Assembly: GCA_002701385.1 (NCBI GenBank)
Contig: NZVD01000057.1
Location: forward strand, 323,756-387,755
Origin: Rhodopirellula sp.
GTDB taxonomy: Bacteria; Planctomycetota; Planctomycetia; Pirellulales; Pirellulaceae
DNA length: 64,000 bases
Reading direction: 5' to 3'
Part shown: positions 8,742 through 18,277 of the stretch, in pieces
Position numbering within the stretch: position 1 is the stretch's first letter
How the letters are laid out: each line of letters begins with the position of its first letter
Position numbers and translations under genes: made by a program
Notes under the pieces: model-generated
Databases searched by the model: none
What the model was told of the DNA's origin: nothing
What the model saw: only the letters and a program-made list of their open reading frames with translations

Positions 8742-9752
8742 ATGGCACTCGTTCCTCTACGCGTAGTTTTGGATCACGCTGCTGAAAATAACTATGGTGT
8801 TGCAGCTTTTAACGTCAACAACATGGAACAGATTCAGTCCATCATGGAAGCAGCTGAAGAAACCGATTCCCCTGTAATCGTACAAGCTTCTCGTGGTGCC
8901 CGAGCTTACTCTCAGGACACCTACCTTCGTAATCTTATGCAGGCAGCGGCTGAACTTTATCCACACATCCCGATCGTGATGCATCAGGATCATGGTAACA
9001 GTGTCGATACATGTGCCAGCGCTATCGAAAACGGCTTCACTTCCGTCATGATGGATGGTTCGCTCGAAGCCGATGGCAAGACTCCTGCGAGTTACGATTA
9101 CAACGTTGACATTACTCGGAAAGTGGTTGAGTTAGCCCACGCTCAAGGCGTTAGCGTCGAAGGTGAACTCGGATGTCTAGGTTCACTGGAAACTGGAACG
9201 GGTGAAGCAGAAGACGGACATGGTGCAGAAGGTGTGCTATCCCACGACCAATTGCTGACTGATCCGGAAGAGGCAGCTTCTTTTGTTGAAGCAACCGGTG
9301 TCGATGCTCTGGCCGTCGCCATTGGAACAAGTCATGGAGCCTACAAGTTCACAAAAGCGCCAACTGGAGATGTTTTAGACATGGGTCGCATTGAAGAGAT
9401 TCATGCGAAACTGCCAAACACCCATCTCGTAATGCATGGTAGTAGCTCTGTTCCTCAGGAACTTCAGGACATCATCAACGAGTTTGGTGGCAATATCAAG
9501 CAAACCTATGGTGTTCCCGTAGAAGAAATTCAACGTGGTATTCGCTCTGGTGTTCGTAAGATTAACGTTGATACCGACAATCGATTGGCGATTACTGGTG
9601 CCATCCGTAAAGTCCTGACAGAAAATCCAGCTGAATTTGATCCGCGAGCCTACCTCAAGCCCGCTCGTGCCGCGATGAAGCAGGTATGTGTGGACCGCAT
9701 GGTGGCCTTTGGACAGGCTGGCAATGCAGCTGATCTACGAAGCAAGCTCTAA
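8742..9752 (+). CDS. fba: Class II fructose-bisphosphate aldolase
   Basis: Cleaves or forms fructose 1,6-bisphosphate from DHAP and glyceraldehyde 3-phosphate, in glycolysis and gluconeogenesis; the sequence resembles the Calvin-cycle subtype of class II enzymes. Of 336 residues, the catalytic Asp83 and zinc-ligand His84 are in HQDHGNS. E142 lies in [14 protein letters not shown], and further zinc ligands are His198 (GTSHGAYKF) and His232 (LVMHGSSS). The phosphate-binding [11 protein letters not shown] follows. AAGGAG stands 7 bases before ATG, consistent with strong expression. The 281 bases before it hold no other gene. Confidence 0.96.
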   Translation: MALVPLRVVLDHAAENNYGVAAFNVNNMEQIQSIMEAAEETDSPVIVQASRGARAYSQDTYLRNLMQAAAELYPHIPIVMHQDHGNSVDTCASAIENGFTSVMMDGSLEADGKTPASYDYNVDITRKVVELAHAQGVSVEGELGCLGSLETGTGEAEDGHGAEGVLSHDQLLTDPEEAASFVEATGVDALAVAIGTSHGAYKFTKAPTGDVLDMGRIEEIHAKLPNTHLVMHGSSSVPQELQDIINEFGGNIKQTYGVPVEEIQRGIRSGVRKINVDTDNRLAITGAIRKVLTENPAEFDPRAYLKPARAAMKQVCVDRMVAFGQAGNAADLRSKL

Positions 9753-9934
9753 TCCAGCTTTTTTCGGCCCCGGATTGTCCGAGGTTTGATCACCCTCATG
9801 CTCGAATCACAATTGCTCTGAGACGCTAAACTGCGTTAGAATTCTCATTCAGAATTTGTGGAGTGCTGCGCGCAGGGTTTAATAGAACTTCAGCCGGCTC
9901 TCGCCACCTCCCATCCAGTCAAGGAAGACGGATC

Positions 9935-11002
9935 GTGAGTTCAGAAGTAATCAGAATCGGGCAAAGCAAGCAGCGTATTGGCCCATTTGAGCAATTGCGG
10001 CTCGCACGGGAGATTATCTCCACCGAAGCCGCTGCGCTCGAGCAACTGGCAAATCATATTCCACCCGGATTTGTAGATGCGGTCGAAGCGATAGAACATT
10101 GTCAAGGGAATCTGATCGTTATTGGGATGGGCAAGGCCGGACTGATCGGCCAAAAACTTGTAGCGACATTCGCATCGACTGGTACGCCTTCACACTTCCT
10201 ACACCCCGCAGAAGCTGTTCACGGTGACTTGGGACGCGTCCAACCGAACGACGTTGTCATGCTCTTGTCTTACAGTGGTGAGACCGAAGAAATAACCCGC
10301 CTACTTTCTTTCCTGACCAAGCTTCAGGTTACTCGAATCGCCATCACATCCAACGCTTCCAGTACGCTGGCAACACAATCTGAAATCGTCTTGTCGTTGG
10401 GAACACTGAATGAAGCCGGAACGCTTGGCTTGGCTCCCAGCACCAGCACCACAGCGATGCTTGCCTTAGGCGACGCCATTGCCCTGACCGTTAGCAGGCA
10501 ACGTCAGTTTACCTCACTGGATTTCGCTCGTTTTCATCCTGCCGGCTCACTTGGGAAAAAACTAGCCTTAGTCGCTGACTGCATGAGGCCATTGCAACAA
10601 TGTCGTGTCGCTCATCAGGACAATTCTATCCGAGAGGTCTTCACGCAGAGCCAACTGCCAGGTCGACGAACTGGAGCTGTCATGCTGGTCGACGACCAAC
10701 AGCAGTTAACTGGATTGTTTACCGATAGTGATTTGGCTCGCTTGCTTGAACAGAATAAAGAACAGTGCTTTGACACTCCAATTTCTGCATTCATGACACA
10801 ATCCCCAATCTGCCTTCATGCAACACAGCGACTCTCGGAAGCGGTCGATATCCTGGCCACCAAGAGAATCAGCGAATTACCGGTTATCAATGAACAACGT
10901 CAACCTGTTGGAATGATTGATATCACCGACACCGTTGCTTTGTTACCCGCCACGGATGAAGACAACCAATCCACGCTCCCATTCCATACAGACAAGGCGT
11001 AA
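9935..11002 (+). CDS. kdsD: Arabinose-5-phosphate isomerase (KdsD/KpsF/GutQ family)
   Basis: Converts ribulose 5-phosphate to arabinose 5-phosphate, the first step of Kdo synthesis. I chose GTG 9935 (355 residues) because AAGGA precedes it by about 9 bases; the upstream GTG at 9863 would add 24 residues unlike the family. The SIS domain (about residues 45-180) shows VIGMGKAGLIGQKLVATFASTGTPS and the LLSYSGETEEI motif. Two CBS domains follow (about 200-330), ending in KRISELPVINEQRQPVGMIDITD. The stop is 4 bases before kdsC. The neighbours confirm a Kdo role rather than gut sugar metabolism. Confidence 0.94.
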   Translation: MSSEVIRIGQSKQRIGPFEQLRLAREIISTEAAALEQLANHIPPGFVDAVEAIEHCQGNLIVIGMGKAGLIGQKLVATFASTGTPSHFLHPAEAVHGDLGRVQPNDVVMLLSYSGETEEITRLLSFLTKLQVTRIAITSNASSTLATQSEIVLSLGTLNEAGTLGLAPSTSTTAMLALGDAIALTVSRQRQFTSLDFARFHPAGSLGKKLALVADCMRPLQQCRVAHQDNSIREVFTQSQLPGRRTGAVMLVDDQQQLTGLFTDSDLARLLEQNKEQCFDTPISAFMTQSPICLHATQRLSEAVDILATKRISELPVINEQRQPVGMIDITDTVALLPATDEDNQSTLPFHTDKA

Positions 11003-11006
11003 CCAA

Positions 11007-11534
11007 ATGTCCTCCACTGAGCATTCCTTTGAAAAAATCAAACTTATCCTCTCGGATGTTGATGGAGTACTGACGGACGGTGGAATTTCCTTTGACAATA
11101 ATGGAATTGAATCGAAAAAATTCCATATCAAGGATGGTCTGGGTATCAAAATGTGGCAACGAGCAGGATTTCGATTTGGAATTCTCACGGCAAGAACATC
11201 CCACATTGTCAAAGTTCGTAGCGCAGAATTAGGTATCGAAATTGTACGCCAGGGTTTCGAGGCGAAATTGCCCACTGCCGAAACCTTGGCGAAGAGCATG
11301 GACTTGCAGATGAATCAGATTTGTTACATCGGTGATGATTTAACAGATCTGCCCGTCCTACGTGCAGTAGGACTTGGAGTCGCTGTGGCGGATGCGGTGG
11401 ATGAAGTATTGGCCGCCGCCGACTTGATTACCACCAAAGCCGGAGGGCAAGGGGCTGTTCGGGAGTTGATTGAAACGATCCTCAAATCCAGAGGACGTTG
11501 GGATGATTTGGTACAGCAGTATTATGCTGCCTAG
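11007..11534 (+). CDS. kdsC: 3-deoxy-D-manno-octulosonate 8-phosphate phosphatase
   Basis: Removes phosphate from Kdo-8-P to give Kdo. The start at 11007 gives 175 residues, typical of this C0-type HAD enzyme. The nucleophile motif is DVDGVLTDG (Asp17, Asp19), followed by the GILTAR motif and the C-terminal metal site CYIGDDLTDLPVLRAVGLGVAVADA. The cap domain is absent, as in the family, which forms tetramers. It follows kdsD after 4 bases and precedes the LptC/LptA-like gene, the same order as kdsD-kdsC-lptC in Gammaproteobacteria. Confidence 0.94.
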   Translation: MSSTEHSFEKIKLILSDVDGVLTDGGISFDNNGIESKKFHIKDGLGIKMWQRAGFRFGILTARTSHIVKVRSAELGIEIVRQGFEAKLPTAETLAKSMDLQMNQICYIGDDLTDLPVLRAVGLGVAVADAVDEVLAAADLITTKAGGQGAVRELIETILKSRGRWDDLVQQYYAA

Positions 11535-11571
11535 TTTAATTTGTTTAGCTTGTTGAATTGAGATTGTAGTT

Positions 11572-14487
11572 ATGTGGCGTCGCTGTTTAGGAACGGTTGG
11601 ATATCTGGCAATTGTCCTGATTGCCTACTCCGTCTATGCACTGGCGGCAGCTCCCGTTATTGAACCTGAATACACCAGCCCAACAACCACGTCAGAGGAT
11701 TCGGAGTTCTACTGGCAGACCGCTCCGTCTCAAAGCCGGCAAATGCTCAGTCAGATCTTCAAAGAAGATGCCTGGCAACTTGATTCCCCGAAAGTATTTG
11801 AGTTTTCACAAGGTGAAGGAAATACCCCCGGAATACTCTTATTTCAGGAATATGAGCAACTTGATGGTGAGTTCCTTATCAAACCTTGCACTTGCGTTAT
11901 CTTCCAATCCAAAAATAAAAAATCGCGAATTGTTACAATGCACGCGCCAAGCGGGGCTGTGCTAAATGTCGACGCTCTGGCTTCGGAGCCAACGACTGAC
12001 AATCAGGAAGCACTGACCGGCCGATTGATTGGTGATGTTATCATTCATAGCCAGGAATCAGAGCCCGGAGCCAACGACGGAATTCAATTCATCACTCGCA
12101 ATGTTCAATTCGAAAAGAACCGCATCTGGACGACTCATGATGTGGAATTTCAGTACGCAGGCCACCTTGGACGTGGTCGGGACTTGATTATCACTTTAGG
12201 CGAGCAGGAAAAAAACAGTCTCGACTCAACAAACAGTCGTCCTTTTTCCCGAGTCGATTCTATTGAGTTGATTCATGTTGATGAGCTGGTTTTACAAATG
12301 GAACGTGAATTACTGCCCGGCGCAGGTCCATTAGTAGTAACCGACCGAAACTCGGTTTCAGCTCAAAGCAACTCAGAGATGGTCATTCAATGTAACGGCC
12401 CGTTCAGGATCGATCAGGCCAATTCCCAACTATCGTTAGAAGATCAGGTCCAAGTCACGTTTAAACGGGATGGGGAAGTCGATGACACCATGGTCTGCGA
12501 TAAACTTCAGGTTACCTTTACTCCGCCCTATACCAATCAATCCGATACAACCAATCCTTTGCTCGACACCTCTGGTCAGTTCAATCCACAAAGCATTATC
12601 GCTGACGGAAATCCCGTGCTGATCCAATCACCCTCGCGTCAGTTGGCGATTAAAGGGCAGAGAGTTTCTATCGATTTGGACGAGTTGAAATTCTCCATCA
12701 AAGATGCGGTTGAGAGCACGATAACGTTTGAAAATTTTTCGATCAAAGTGCCCAAACTCGAATACACCTTTGCGGACGACTTCAGTCGCTTAGGCACTTA
12801 CAAAGCAGAAGGGCCGGGCGAATTACGTCTTGCTGCAAGCCCTAATGAACCAGCTCAGTCAGAGCTCTTTGTTCAGTGGCAAGCAAACAGTACTTTGACA
12901 GTCAATGATCAACAGGAAAAGGTACTAGCACTCAATAAAGACGCTCGTATCCAGATTTCAGAAACCGAATCGATATCCAGTGACCGCCTGCATGTGTGGC
13001 TGGAAGAAATTGAGGTGCCGTCGGCTGATAGCAAGGAGGCTGAATTCGAGTTAACGCCCTACAAGATGGTGGCAACAGGCCATGTCGAAATTGACTTACC
13101 GGAACTACATGCCAAAGCTCATCAAACGCGAACTTGGATTTCCAGAGAACCCACAACGACGGGTTCACAGCCCTCCACAAAACCTGCACTCGACAATCCA
13201 ATCAAGCTATTTGACCGCTCTCAGAACTCTGGTAATCCTGAAACTCTTAAGCGATATATTGTGACGGGAGAACTTCTCAACCTCGATTTATATCGTTCTC
13301 AGTCGGGCTTGCAAATTAAAGGGGCCAACATGGAAGGTAACTTATCTTTCCATCAGCAACCCTTACCCGGACAATCCCGCTCCGCGTTAGCATTACATGG
13401 CGAACGAATCAATCTTAAACGCGGCTTATCGGGGCTGGCGGAAATTACGATTACGGGAAAAGAGCGACAAGGAAAACCTGCTTGGATCTCTTATGAAGGA
13501 TTTGAGCTTTCCGGAAATTCAATCCGGCTCGACCAGCAAAGCAATCTTGTTTGGATTGACGGAGCAGGTGAATTAGTTCACTTAGCACAGGATAACCCAA
13601 ATCCTGAAAACGCCAAGCGAATTACCTGGGAAGAACAAATGGCGTTCACCGGTTCCAAGTTTCAACTTTTTGGAAATGTCCAATCCCGCTTTCGTATGCA
13701 ATCCCCTCAAGGCGAAACCAAAGAGATTTCACTACGTTGTAAAGTACTTGATCTCTACTTAAATCAACGCATTGACTTCCAACAGCCACATCTGTCATCG
13801 CCGATTCAAATCAGGGAATGCCGAGCTTTGGATCAGGTCGAGATTCACAGGCGAACGATTGACAAAAATAACCAACATCGTGATCTACAGCACATCCGTG
13901 TCGAACACCTCCGTTACTTCCCAAGTGACAATCGGATCGTTTCCGACAAACAGGGAAGTATTCGATACACATGGGTCGACGATGGAAGCCTGCCGACCAT
14001 CGGCAAGCCTCTCAGGGACCAGGAGAATATCCAGAGCCTAAACGTGGAATTTAACAAAGGTGTTCGGGGGGATCTGGCGAATCTGGAACTCAGTTTCCAT
14101 GGGAAAGTTCAGGCGTTGCTGGGATCCGTGCCACAATGGGACAGCCGGCTCACTCCACAAGAGGTGAAACAAAACGAAGGCGTTGAACTCAATTGCGATG
14201 AACTCTCGATTGCCAATGTCAGTAATACCGACGATCTTTCGATAGTCATATCAGCTACCGGAAATACGCACATCGCCATGGCAGGATATACTGCCGTGGC
14301 AAATCGGGTTTCCTATTCCCAGTTCAAAAATAACATTGTGCTGGAAGGAGGACGGGGTGACGCTCAGTTATGGCTCAACACTAACAAAACCCTCAAACCC
14401 AACGCTTCTGCGCGGCGGATTTTCTATGATCTGAAAACCGGTAGTATTGATATCCAATCCCCCAGTTTGTTGGACTCCGGTAACTAA
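11572..14487 (+). CDS. Large LptC/LptA-like protein, probable LPS transport
   Basis: A 971-residue protein with one N-terminal hydrophobic segment (about 8-28, VGYLAIVLIAYSVYALAAAP), so it is inner-membrane-anchored or exported. The rest is rich in beta-strand-like patterns, such as IQFITRNVQFEKNRIWTTHDVEFQYAGHLGRGRDLIITL and repeated 'Q-V-x-V-T-F-x-x-D-G' type lines. These resemble the jellyroll repeats of LptC/OstA (LptA). It directly follows kdsC, exactly where lptC and lptA lie in other Gram-negatives. I infer a periplasmic bridge for LPS transport in which several repeats are fused in one chain. Sequence similarity alone is weak; position carries the call. Confidence 0.6.
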   Translation: MWRRCLGTVGYLAIVLIAYSVYALAAAPVIEPEYTSPTTTSEDSEFYWQTAPSQSRQMLSQIFKEDAWQLDSPKVFEFSQGEGNTPGILLFQEYEQLDGEFLIKPCTCVIFQSKNKKSRIVTMHAPSGAVLNVDALASEPTTDNQEALTGRLIGDVIIHSQESEPGANDGIQFITRNVQFEKNRIWTTHDVEFQYAGHLGRGRDLIITLGEQEKNSLDSTNSRPFSRVDSIELIHVDELVLQMERELLPGAGPLVVTDRNSVSAQSNSEMVIQCNGPFRIDQANSQLSLEDQVQVTFKRDGEVDDTMVCDKLQVTFTPPYTNQSDTTNPLLDTSGQFNPQSIIADGNPVLIQSPSRQLAIKGQRVSIDLDELKFSIKDAVESTITFENFSIKVPKLEYTFADDFSRLGTYKAEGPGELRLAASPNEPAQSELFVQWQANSTLTVNDQQEKVLALNKDARIQISETESISSDRLHVWLEEIEVPSADSKEAEFELTPYKMVATGHVEIDLPELHAKAHQTRTWISREPTTTGSQPSTKPALDNPIKLFDRSQNSGNPETLKRYIVTGELLNLDLYRSQSGLQIKGANMEGNLSFHQQPLPGQSRSALALHGERINLKRGLSGLAEITITGKERQGKPAWISYEGFELSGNSIRLDQQSNLVWIDGAGELVHLAQDNPNPENAKRITWEEQMAFTGSKFQLFGNVQSRFRMQSPQGETKEISLRCKVLDLYLNQRIDFQQPHLSSPIQIRECRALDQVEIHRRTIDKNNQHRDLQHIRVEHLRYFPSDNRIVSDKQGSIRYTWVDDGSLPTIGKPLRDQENIQSLNVEFNKGVRGDLANLELSFHGKVQALLGSVPQWDSRLTPQEVKQNEGVELNCDELSIANVSNTDDLSIVISATGNTHIAMAGYTAVANRVSYSQFKNNIVLEGGRGDAQLWLNTNKTLKPNASARRIFYDLKTGSIDIQSPSLLDSGN

Positions 14488-14489
14488 AA

Positions 14490-15239
14490 TTACGCAACCG
14501 GTAATCTCAAACGCTCCTGTTCCATACGTTCGACGAGAAACTCAACCGCCTGTTGAGCCTGAACGTTGTAGTAGGCAAAACCATGCCCACCGGCGGATGT
14601 CTCGAAATCATATTCGTGAGGCACGCCAAGTGAATATAGCTTCATCTGTAGGCGATCAACACCTTCAAACCAGTACGAGTCGACAGGATCACAACAGAAA
14701 AACTGATGACGCGGCCAATTGAGCGGATGAATATGTAGCAACGCGGAATCCTGACGAGCCACCTCGGGATCGTCATACATTTGAGGCAACGTCTCATCAA
14801 TGCCTTGCTTCATTCGCAGATGATAGTCAATGGCCGGAGAAATCGCTGCGACGACAGGAAAGAGCCCTGGGTATTTGTAACTCAATCGCAGAGCTCCCTG
14901 GCCTCCCATACTGGTGCCTAACAAAGCCACTCGCGGAGTGGTAACTCCCCAGTGATCTTGGATATGACACATCACATCATCTTTGACAAAGCTCTCAGCA
15001 GTTTTTTGCATATCAAATTCATCACAAATCCGATCGGACCACCAACTGCGTTGCGTACGTGGACCGATGACCCGTAAGCCAAAACGCTCAAATTGCTCTG
15101 TGAACGCCGGCTTATCGTTAAGCCACTCGCCACTCACTCCATGAAGATAAACAATAACGTATTGATGTTCAGAAGGCTGCGTTGGCTCAAAAACTTCGCA
15201 GTCATGGCCAGCTAATTCAATTGTTGACCACATACTCAT
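14490..15239 (-). CDS. Alpha/beta hydrolase, esterase D-like
   Basis: A 249-residue alpha/beta hydrolase. The nucleophile elbow is LLGTSMGGQGALRLSYKYP with Ser110, and His219 in SAGGHGFAYYN is the likely catalytic base. An Asp near 184-187 (CDPVDSYW) is a candidate acid. The oxyanion region is VYLHGVSGEW. The pattern is that of PF00756-type esterases, close to S-formylglutathione hydrolase and tributyrin esterases. No signal peptide is seen, so it is cytoplasmic. Its stop lies 2 bases from the end of the convergent LptC-like gene. The substrate is unknown. Confidence 0.8.
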   Translation of the reverse strand: MSMWSTIELAGHDCEVFEPTQPSEHQYVIVYLHGVSGEWLNDKPAFTEQFERFGLRVIGPRTQRSWWSDRICDEFDMQKTAESFVKDDVMCHIQDHWGVTTPRVALLGTSMGGQGALRLSYKYPGLFPVVAAISPAIDYHLRMKQGIDETLPQMYDDPEVARQDSALLHIHPLNWPRHQFFCCDPVDSYWFEGVDRLQMKLYSLGVPHEYDFETSAGGHGFAYYNVQAQQAVEFLVERMEQERLRLPVA

Positions 15240-15333
15240 TTACTCAATGTGACATCTTGTGTGTTTAGGAGAAACAATGAAGTTTAATTGATTAGAGACA
15301 ATGAGTACAATGGCCTGAACGAATTCGGATAGG

Positions 15334-15933
15334 GTGGAGCAGCCTATTAGTTACAACGCCGCCAATGTCGACGAAACTTGTGCTCAACAGGATTTTTCGG
15401 TGAAAGTACTCATTTCAGAAGAGCAATTGCAGCAGGGCATTTCGGAGATGGCCAGTGCGATTAATGCGCGACTGGACAACCAACCCCTGACGGTCATCTG
15501 TGTGATGACGGGCAGCATCATCGTGGTTGCTGATCTCATACGGCAACTTACCATGCCTGTAAAGCTAGGCTCGGTTCATGCTAGTAGCTACCGCGGGGCC
15601 ACCAATCGAGGCAATCTGAATCTCGATACCTCGATGCTTCCAAATTTACAGGATGCTAACGTCCTAATCGTGGATGACATCTTCGATACTGGACATACGC
15701 TACATGCGGTAACTCAACATATGAATTCGCTTGGCGTTGCAAGCCTGCACACCGCCGTTCTACTTTACAAACACGGACGACAAGAACTTGCACTGGATGT
15801 CGACTTTATAGGATTTGAAATTCCGGACGAATTTGTTGTGGGATACGGTTTAGACTACCAGGGAATCTACCGCAATCTTCCTTATATAGGCGTCATGGAA
15901 CATGAAGACCTTTCAGCTAACGAAAAAGAATAA
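15334..15933 (+). CDS. hpt: Hypoxanthine phosphoribosyltransferase
   Basis: Salvages hypoxanthine and guanine to IMP and GMP using PRPP. The 199 residues from a GTG start contain the PRPP-binding motif NVLIVDDIFDTGHTL (about 109-123) with the paired Asp114-Asp115. Also present are the flexible loop SSYRGAT and the C-terminal purine-binding region DFIGFEIPDEFVVGYGLDYQGIYRNLPYIG. The first 20 residues extend beyond the usual start; no better start with a ribosome site was seen. It is followed after 26 bases by a glycosyltransferase. Confidence 0.93.
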   Translation: MEQPISYNAANVDETCAQQDFSVKVLISEEQLQQGISEMASAINARLDNQPLTVICVMTGSIIVVADLIRQLTMPVKLGSVHASSYRGATNRGNLNLDTSMLPNLQDANVLIVDDIFDTGHTLHAVTQHMNSLGVASLHTAVLLYKHGRQELALDVDFIGFEIPDEFVVGYGLDYQGIYRNLPYIGVMEHEDLSANEKE

Positions 15934-15959
15934 GGCAAGCACGAAAAGTAAGACCCGTT

Positions 15960-17135
15960 ATGGCTGGAATGAGAATTGCAATGATAACCCGACGTTTTTG
16001 GCCACTGGTGGGTGGCGCAGAAATGGTCATGGCGAATCTTGCTTCTGAATTCCAGCGACAAGGTGTCGACCCAGTCTTACTAACCGCCCAATGGGATCCG
16101 ACCTGGCCAATGCAATTCACTCATCGTGAAGTCAGTGTTCAGAGATTGGCGAATCCCGAGCGAAAGGGATGGGGGACATACGTTTATATGGATGCTCTCT
16201 CGAAGTGGCTTCGAACCAACCGGCATACATACGACATCGCCTTTGTTTCAATGCTAAAACACTCTGCGTATTCAGCAGTGACAGCTTGCCGCAAACAACC
16301 ACAAGGCGTAGTACTCCGAGTCGAAGGAGGGGGGACTACAGGGGATTGCAACTGGCATAATATTGCTCGGTTTGGCAATCGTATTCGGCGACGATGTAAA
16401 GAGGCCAATGCAGTGATTGCCCCAAGTGATGCCACCTATGATGAGTTGGTCGAAGCACAATTCGCCTTGGATCGCATCCATCAAATTCCTAACGGCGTCG
16501 CGTTATCCGAAACGCCTCAGACTCCCGAGTCGATAACTGCTGCACGACAGATTTTATGCCAAAACAATCGAGACTTCACCTCTCATCCAGATCATTACGT
16601 CAGCGTTTACACCGGTCGATTAACGAGGAATAAAGGACTTTTTGAATTACTGGATGCCTGGCGGGTCGTCGTTCATCAAAGGCCACACAGCCAACTATGG
16701 CTAATCGGAGAAGGGCCGGACCGAGAAGCCCTGTATGATCGAATTCGTGAATTACAACTAACCGGCCATGTCCTGATGCCTGGAGCTTTTGACGATGTAA
16801 GCGATCTGTTAAAAGCTGCCAATTCATTTGTTCTGCCGTCGTATACAGAAGGGCTATCTCTTTCAGCCTTGGAAGCAATGGCCCATCGCGTCCATGTGAT
16901 TGCGAGCGACATCGCAGGTAACCGGCAACTCATTGAAAACGGAATTCATGGTAGACTTGTTCCAGTGAAAGAATCCAGTCCCCTAGCCGAAGCGATTCTC
17001 AGTGCTCAGTCCTCCGACAATAACGCAATGACCAAAGCGGCTTATGATCGGGTCAAACGAAACTTCTCTCTTGAAGCTATGGCCCGACAACATATAAAGG
17101 TATTCGAGAACGTCTTGCGAGACTCAAACGAATGA
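15960..17135 (+). CDS. Glycosyltransferase family 4
   Basis: A 391-residue retaining GT-B glycosyltransferase, probably working on a lipid-linked glycan at the cytoplasmic face of the membrane. The N-terminal domain starts MITRRFWPLVGGAEMVMANLASEF, as in GT4 enzymes acting on exported polysaccharides. The C-terminal Rossmann domain has SVYTGRLTRNKGLFELLDAW, WLIGEGPDREAL and the E-x7-E region EGLSLSALEAMA. Its last 4 bases overlap the next gene (ATGA), so the two are coupled. The donor and acceptor sugars cannot be read from the sequence. Confidence 0.88.
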   Translation: MAGMRIAMITRRFWPLVGGAEMVMANLASEFQRQGVDPVLLTAQWDPTWPMQFTHREVSVQRLANPERKGWGTYVYMDALSKWLRTNRHTYDIAFVSMLKHSAYSAVTACRKQPQGVVLRVEGGGTTGDCNWHNIARFGNRIRRRCKEANAVIAPSDATYDELVEAQFALDRIHQIPNGVALSETPQTPESITAARQILCQNNRDFTSHPDHYVSVYTGRLTRNKGLFELLDAWRVVVHQRPHSQLWLIGEGPDREALYDRIRELQLTGHVLMPGAFDDVSDLLKAANSFVLPSYTEGLSLSALEAMAHRVHVIASDIAGNRQLIENGIHGRLVPVKESSPLAEAILSAQSSDNNAMTKAAYDRVKRNFSLEAMARQHIKVFENVLRDSNE

Positions 17136-18190
17136 CGCCAGCATTACATATCGTCCCATCCACGTCAGACTTTGGTACCCTCGCTCAGATACGGGAAGTG
17201 GCGAGCCAGACTGATCAAGTCAATCGTGTGGTTTGCTTACGGGATGAAGCGAACTGTCTTCAGGAAGTCCAGACCTGGCTTGGGACTCAGGTCACCATAC
17301 TGGCTCCCCGTTCTCGTTCAACATGGGCACGTACACTGCAATTATTCCAACTTGTCCGACAATCGGGGAAAAAGGATCAATCGTTGATTTGCTGGAATCC
17401 CGGGCGATATGACATGTCGTCAGTGCCTCTGTTGGGAATCTTTAAGCAATGGCAAACCGTCATCACAACACCTTCCAAGCGGGAGCTTGCCTATCCGGGA
17501 TTTGTGGGTACTCAGATTCTAAAAGGCAGTACGCAAATCTATGTCTCGTCAAAATACCTACAGTCACAATTCCCAAACAGCCAGTTAGCATTGCCATGGC
17601 TGAGCAATTCGCGGGAACCATCACATCAGGCGGAACTACCCAAAAAAGGCTCGCTCGATCTTAAAGAACATTTTGGATTGTCACCGTCGTCCAAGGTATT
17701 GATGTGTCTGGGACGAAACGACTCCTTTTGCCGTCTAAAAGAGGCTATTTGGATCATTGGAATTCTTGAGCATTTACATTCAGATGTTCATCTTGTGATT
17801 TGTGGCGTGGGTCCACAAACTGACCGATTAAGAATGGTTGCGGACCAAATGGTATTACGCCCGCGTATTCACTTTCTATCCCCCTGGCTACCAATCAATG
17901 ATCTACTAGCCCAAACGCAGTGCTTACTTGTTACAGCTGATCACTCCGGGCAGGATTGGAGCATTCAGAAAGCCATTGAGCAACGGGTGCCGGTTGTCGC
18001 CAGCCGTAGTGACGGAAACATGGAATGCATTAATCATCAGGTCAACGGTTTTATCGGAGGACCGGATGCCGGCGGGCTCGCAAAACATATTCACCAACTT
18101 CTTATCGAGCCGATGGTTTACCCGAATAGACAACCCGCAAGATTAGAGACCCCAACGATAGAATCATGGGAATCCGTATTCAACCTGTAA
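17132..18190 (+). CDS. Glycosyltransferase, GT4-like
   Basis: A 352-residue GT-B protein starting inside the end of the previous glycosyltransferase. The C-terminal domain is recognisable: KVLMCLGRNDSFCRLKEAIWIIG, VICGVGPQTDRLRMVADQM and KAIEQRVPVVASRSDGNMECI, typical nucleotide-sugar binding lines of family 4. The N-terminal half is divergent. The usual E-x7-E is weak (EQRVPVVAS), so activity and acceptor are uncertain. Together with its neighbour and the asnB-like gene it suggests synthesis of a surface polysaccharide. Confidence 0.75.
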   Translation: MTPALHIVPSTSDFGTLAQIREVASQTDQVNRVVCLRDEANCLQEVQTWLGTQVTILAPRSRSTWARTLQLFQLVRQSGKKDQSLICWNPGRYDMSSVPLLGIFKQWQTVITTPSKRELAYPGFVGTQILKGSTQIYVSSKYLQSQFPNSQLALPWLSNSREPSHQAELPKKGSLDLKEHFGLSPSSKVLMCLGRNDSFCRLKEAIWIIGILEHLHSDVHLVICGVGPQTDRLRMVADQMVLRPRIHFLSPWLPINDLLAQTQCLLVTADHSGQDWSIQKAIEQRVPVVASRSDGNMECINHQVNGFIGGPDAGGLAKHIHQLLIEPMVYPNRQPARLETPTIESWESVFNL

Positions 18191-18277
18191 AAAACAACGG
18201 CTTGCTATGAACCAATCACATGATGGCGGCGATATAGATAATAGCTTTTATCAATGACGACTCACCAATAAATTAAC

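Noticed and set aside
9753..9830. Hairpin CCCCGGA/TCCGAGG after fba as terminator
   Set aside because: Short stem with a mismatch and no T-run after it.
9863..9934. Upstream GTG start for kdsD
   Set aside because: The added 24 residues match no family member, and AAGGA fits GTG 9935.
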